DNA of 64,000 nucleotides. Source: Oceaniglobus indicus. GTDB taxonomy: Bacteria; Pseudomonadota; Alphaproteobacteria; Rhodobacterales; Rhodobacteraceae. The position numbers and the translations under genes are program-made. Of this stretch, positions 62,180-64,000 are shown one piece after another (position 1 is the first letter of the stretch; every line of letters begins with the position of its first letter). A model generated the notes under the pieces. That model ran no database searches. It saw nothing but the letters and a program-made list of their open reading frames with translations, and had not been told where the DNA came from. The stretch is taken from positions 1 through 64,000 of the forward strand of contig NZ_NMZM01000004.1 of NCBI RefSeq assembly GCF_002751875.1, written 5' to 3'.

Positions 62180-63079
62180 TCAGGCGTTCCACCCGACTTC
62201 GCCAAATACGCCGATGTCATAACCGCCGTATTCCTTTGCGCGGGCGGCGAATTGCCGATCCGAACAAAACGCGACGAGGGTCTGCACCGGTGTGTCGAAC
62301 CATGACTTGCGATCGATCAGCAGGGCGAATTCCTCTTCGATGATCGGCGCGAATTCCAGGCCATAACTGTGCGCCACCGCTTCCAGGCCGAATGCCGCAT
62401 CGGCGTGGCCGCGCCTAACCGCCTCGACGGCGGCGTCTTCCGTGCGGGCCACTTCGCTGAACTCCAGGTCCGAAAGCGCGAGGTTTTCCTTGCCGGCCAA
62501 TTCGCGGAACAATGCGTCGGTGCCGGATTCCGCCTGGCGCGGGACGACGCGGCGGCCCGCCAGGTCGGACAGCCGCGCCAGCGCCTTTTCCCCGGCCCGA
62601 TAGACCAGGCCACGCCGCCGCCTGGCGAACGAGATCAGGACCGCGTTCTGGTCGGCGGCGACACGCGCCGCGGCCGCCGTGTTCCAGCGGTCCGAAGCCG
62701 CGTCGTGGATGTGCAGACCGGTGATTACGCCTTCGCCCCGGACGAAACGCGCCAGTCCGTCGAGCGAGCCGTCGTAGAAGGTGGCAAGCCCACAGCGCGA
62801 TTGCCGGATCGCCCAATCAAGAAGGGGATCGTGGCTTCCCAACACGATCGGCGGACGGGCAAGGGGACGCGCGGCGGCGACCGAGGGGCCGCCCGACTGG
62901 CCCTGTGCGATCCACTGCCGGATCTCGGCGGCCGGGAACAGCAGCTTGCCGGTGGCTTTCGAGCAGGGAACAGCCCCCGACGCCGCCAGGTCGTAGACCT
63001 TGCGTTCTTTCAGGCGCAACAGTTCGGCCAGTTCCCTGACGGTCAGATATTCGTGGTCCGGCACGGCAGGGTCTGGCAT
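62180..63079 (-). CDS. HTH (excisionase-type) plus substrate-binding-domain regulator, probably tungstate/molybdate linked
   Basis: 299 residues. The first about 60 residues are a MerR/excisionase-like DNA-binding helix-turn-helix (YLTVRELAELLRLKERKVYD, WIAQGQSG). The rest is a periplasmic-binding-protein type domain (GSHDPLLDWAIRQ, NAVLISFARRRRGLVY, SGTDALFREL, GHADAAFGLEAVAHSYGLEF). This is the layout of one-component regulators next to molybdate/tungstate uptake genes. It is 54 bp after tupA on the same strand. Confidence 0.85.
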   Translation of the reverse strand: MPDPAVPDHEYLTVRELAELLRLKERKVYDLAASGAVPCSKATGKLLFPAAEIRQWIAQGQSGGPSVAAARPLARPPIVLGSHDPLLDWAIRQSRCGLATFYDGSLDGLARFVRGEGVITGLHIHDAASDRWNTAAAARVAADQNAVLISFARRRRGLVYRAGEKALARLSDLAGRRVVPRQAESGTDALFRELAGKENLALSDLEFSEVARTEDAAVEAVRRGHADAAFGLEAVAHSYGLEFAPIIEEEFALLIDRKSWFDTPVQTLVAFCSDRQFAARAKEYGGYDIGVFGEVGWNA

Positions 63080-63133
63080 TGCGATCCGTTCGGTTTGTCG
63101 GGGCAGGGCAACGGCACCGCCCCAACAAGCCTA

Positions 63134-63952
63134 TCAATTGTCCGGTGCGTTTGGAAAGAACAACTGCTGATCGGCGATCTTGAAGCCCGCGATCGTGTCC
63201 TGTCCCTTGTCCGAGATCAGCCAGTCGGCAAAGGTGCGCGCGGCCTCGGCGTTGACCGACGGGCATTTTTCCGGGTTTACCGGGATCACGCCATACTGGT
63301 TGAACATGTCCTCGTCACCCTCGACGTGGATCGCGTAATCCTGCTTGTTGTCGAAGCTGATCCAGGTGGCGCGATCGGTCATGACATAAGCGCCCATGCC
63401 GATCCCCGCGTTCAGCGTGGCCCCCATGCCCGAGCCGGTTTCGCGATACCAATCGCCCGAAGCGGTGGTCGGATCGACGCCGCTGTCCTTCCACAGCGCC
63501 ATCTCCTTCTTGTGGGTGCCGCTGTCGTCCCCGCGTGAGGCGAACAACGCGCCCTGTTCGGCGATCTTGCCCAAGGCGGCCTGAACGTCGGTCATGCCGC
63601 CCACGCCCGCCGGATCGTCGCCTGCGCCGACGATGACGAAATCATTGTACATCAGGTCGGTGCGATCGGTGCCGAAGCCCGCCTTGACGAACGCCTCCTC
63701 CGATGGCTTCGCATGCACCAGAAGCACGTCGCCGTCGCAGTTTTCGGCATTCTTGATCGCTTGGCCCGTGCCGACCGCCACGACGTTGACCTGGATGCCG
63801 GTGTCCTGCTGAAAGATCGGCAGGAGGTAATCATAGAGGCCGGAATTGGCGGTGGATGTGGTGGACTGGACGATGATCGACTGGTCCTGCGCCCACGCGG
63901 CCCCCCCGAGAAGCAATGCGACGGTGGCCGCCCCGAGTGTTCTTGCAAGCAT
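63134..63952 (-). CDS. tupA: tungstate ABC transporter substrate-binding protein
   Basis: 272 residues: signal peptide MLARTLGAATVALLLGGAAWA, then IIVQSTTSTANSGLYDYLLP, whose TTST motif is diagnostic for TupA. Further SRGDDSGTHKKEMALWK and WYRETGSGMGATL are the oxyanion contacts. It binds tungstate (less molybdate) in the periplasm. GGGAGACACC precedes the ATG. The permease and ATPase are not in the window; they are probably just upstream. Confidence 0.92.
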   Translation of the reverse strand: MLARTLGAATVALLLGGAAWAQDQSIIVQSTTSTANSGLYDYLLPIFQQDTGIQVNVVAVGTGQAIKNAENCDGDVLLVHAKPSEEAFVKAGFGTDRTDLMYNDFVIVGAGDDPAGVGGMTDVQAALGKIAEQGALFASRGDDSGTHKKEMALWKDSGVDPTTASGDWYRETGSGMGATLNAGIGMGAYVMTDRATWISFDNKQDYAIHVEGDEDMFNQYGVIPVNPEKCPSVNAEAARTFADWLISDKGQDTIAGFKIADQQLFFPNAPDN

Positions 63953-63976
63953 TTGGTGTCTCCCTTCCTTGCGTGT

Positions 63977-64000
63977 TCAGACGACAATCCTGCCGTTCAG
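63977..64000 (-). CDS. possible C-terminal end of an upstream gene (partial)
   Basis: At the window edge the minus strand reads LNGRIVV and a TGA stop (63977-63979), 24 bp before the tupA start. A same-strand gene ending here would fit a TupB/TupC partner, but seven codons prove nothing. Confidence 0.2.
   Translation of the reverse strand: MNGRIVV

Overview
The window is a high-GC chromosomal segment from an alphaproteobacterium, most likely of the order Rhodobacterales. The best single indicator is a SAM/SAH riboswitch directly upstream of metK, a class known only from Rhodobacterales. Supporting features are irr divergent from fabA-fabB-fabI, the miaB/phoH/ybeY/corC/lnt neighbourhood, single-NBD XylG and an FYDLN-acid protein. 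No replication origin, CRISPR array or prophage was seen.

Layout. 1-51 is the 3' end of a 5S rRNA. It is followed by a decayed nest of IS3-family elements (217-1754). 1940-5229 is a four-gene polar amino acid ABC transporter. 5425-15874 is a D-xylose locus: xylBA, divergent ROK repressor and xylFHG, with a cytochrome P450 and a secreted CRTAC1/UnbV beta-propeller protein in between. 15928-19602 is a SitABCD-type manganese transporter behind a promoter with dyads. A GntR regulator, a YgjP-like metalloprotease and an FYDLN protein follow.

21583-28821 looks like an accessory island beside tRNA-Ala(GGC). It has a truncated AAA NTPase, mosaic transposase debris, three Hsp20 chaperones divergent from a second-type FtsH protease, a flavin monooxygenase with an NTF2-like N-terminus and an AhpD-like protein. 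28863-34397 has KdsD and a complete threonate/erythronate catabolic operon (ltnD-otnK-otnC-otnI) followed by a TSUP transporter. 34432-38604 holds a dehydratase/hydrolase/HAD operon, an FKBP isomerase and a serine hydrolase. 38604-41752 is fabA-fabB-fabI with irr.

41843-52351 is core housekeeping (trmB, metK, lnt, corC, ybeY, phoH, miaB). It is interrupted by an oppositely oriented gene for a GluR0-like ligand-gated potassium channel, and by a lipoprotein/OmpA pair sharing an unusual Cys-containing motif. 53550-57743 is a glyoxalase/glutathione-transferase detoxification cluster divergent from a MarR regulator. 57870-61914 contains an IS5-family remnant and a membrane-associated cluster: YihY, DUF3618, a DUF1469/holin-like protein, an Ala-rich anchored protein, a 22-residue membrane peptide and a PRC-barrel protein. 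62180-63952 is a TupA tungstate-binding protein with a one-component HTH plus binding-domain regulator.

Functionally the window combines sugar and acid-sugar uptake and catabolism, metal homeostasis (Mn, W, Fe via Irr) and several layers of envelope and protein-quality stress defence. The accessory parts are scarred by old transposition. Family calls come from reading motifs in the translated sequence; no database search was run.
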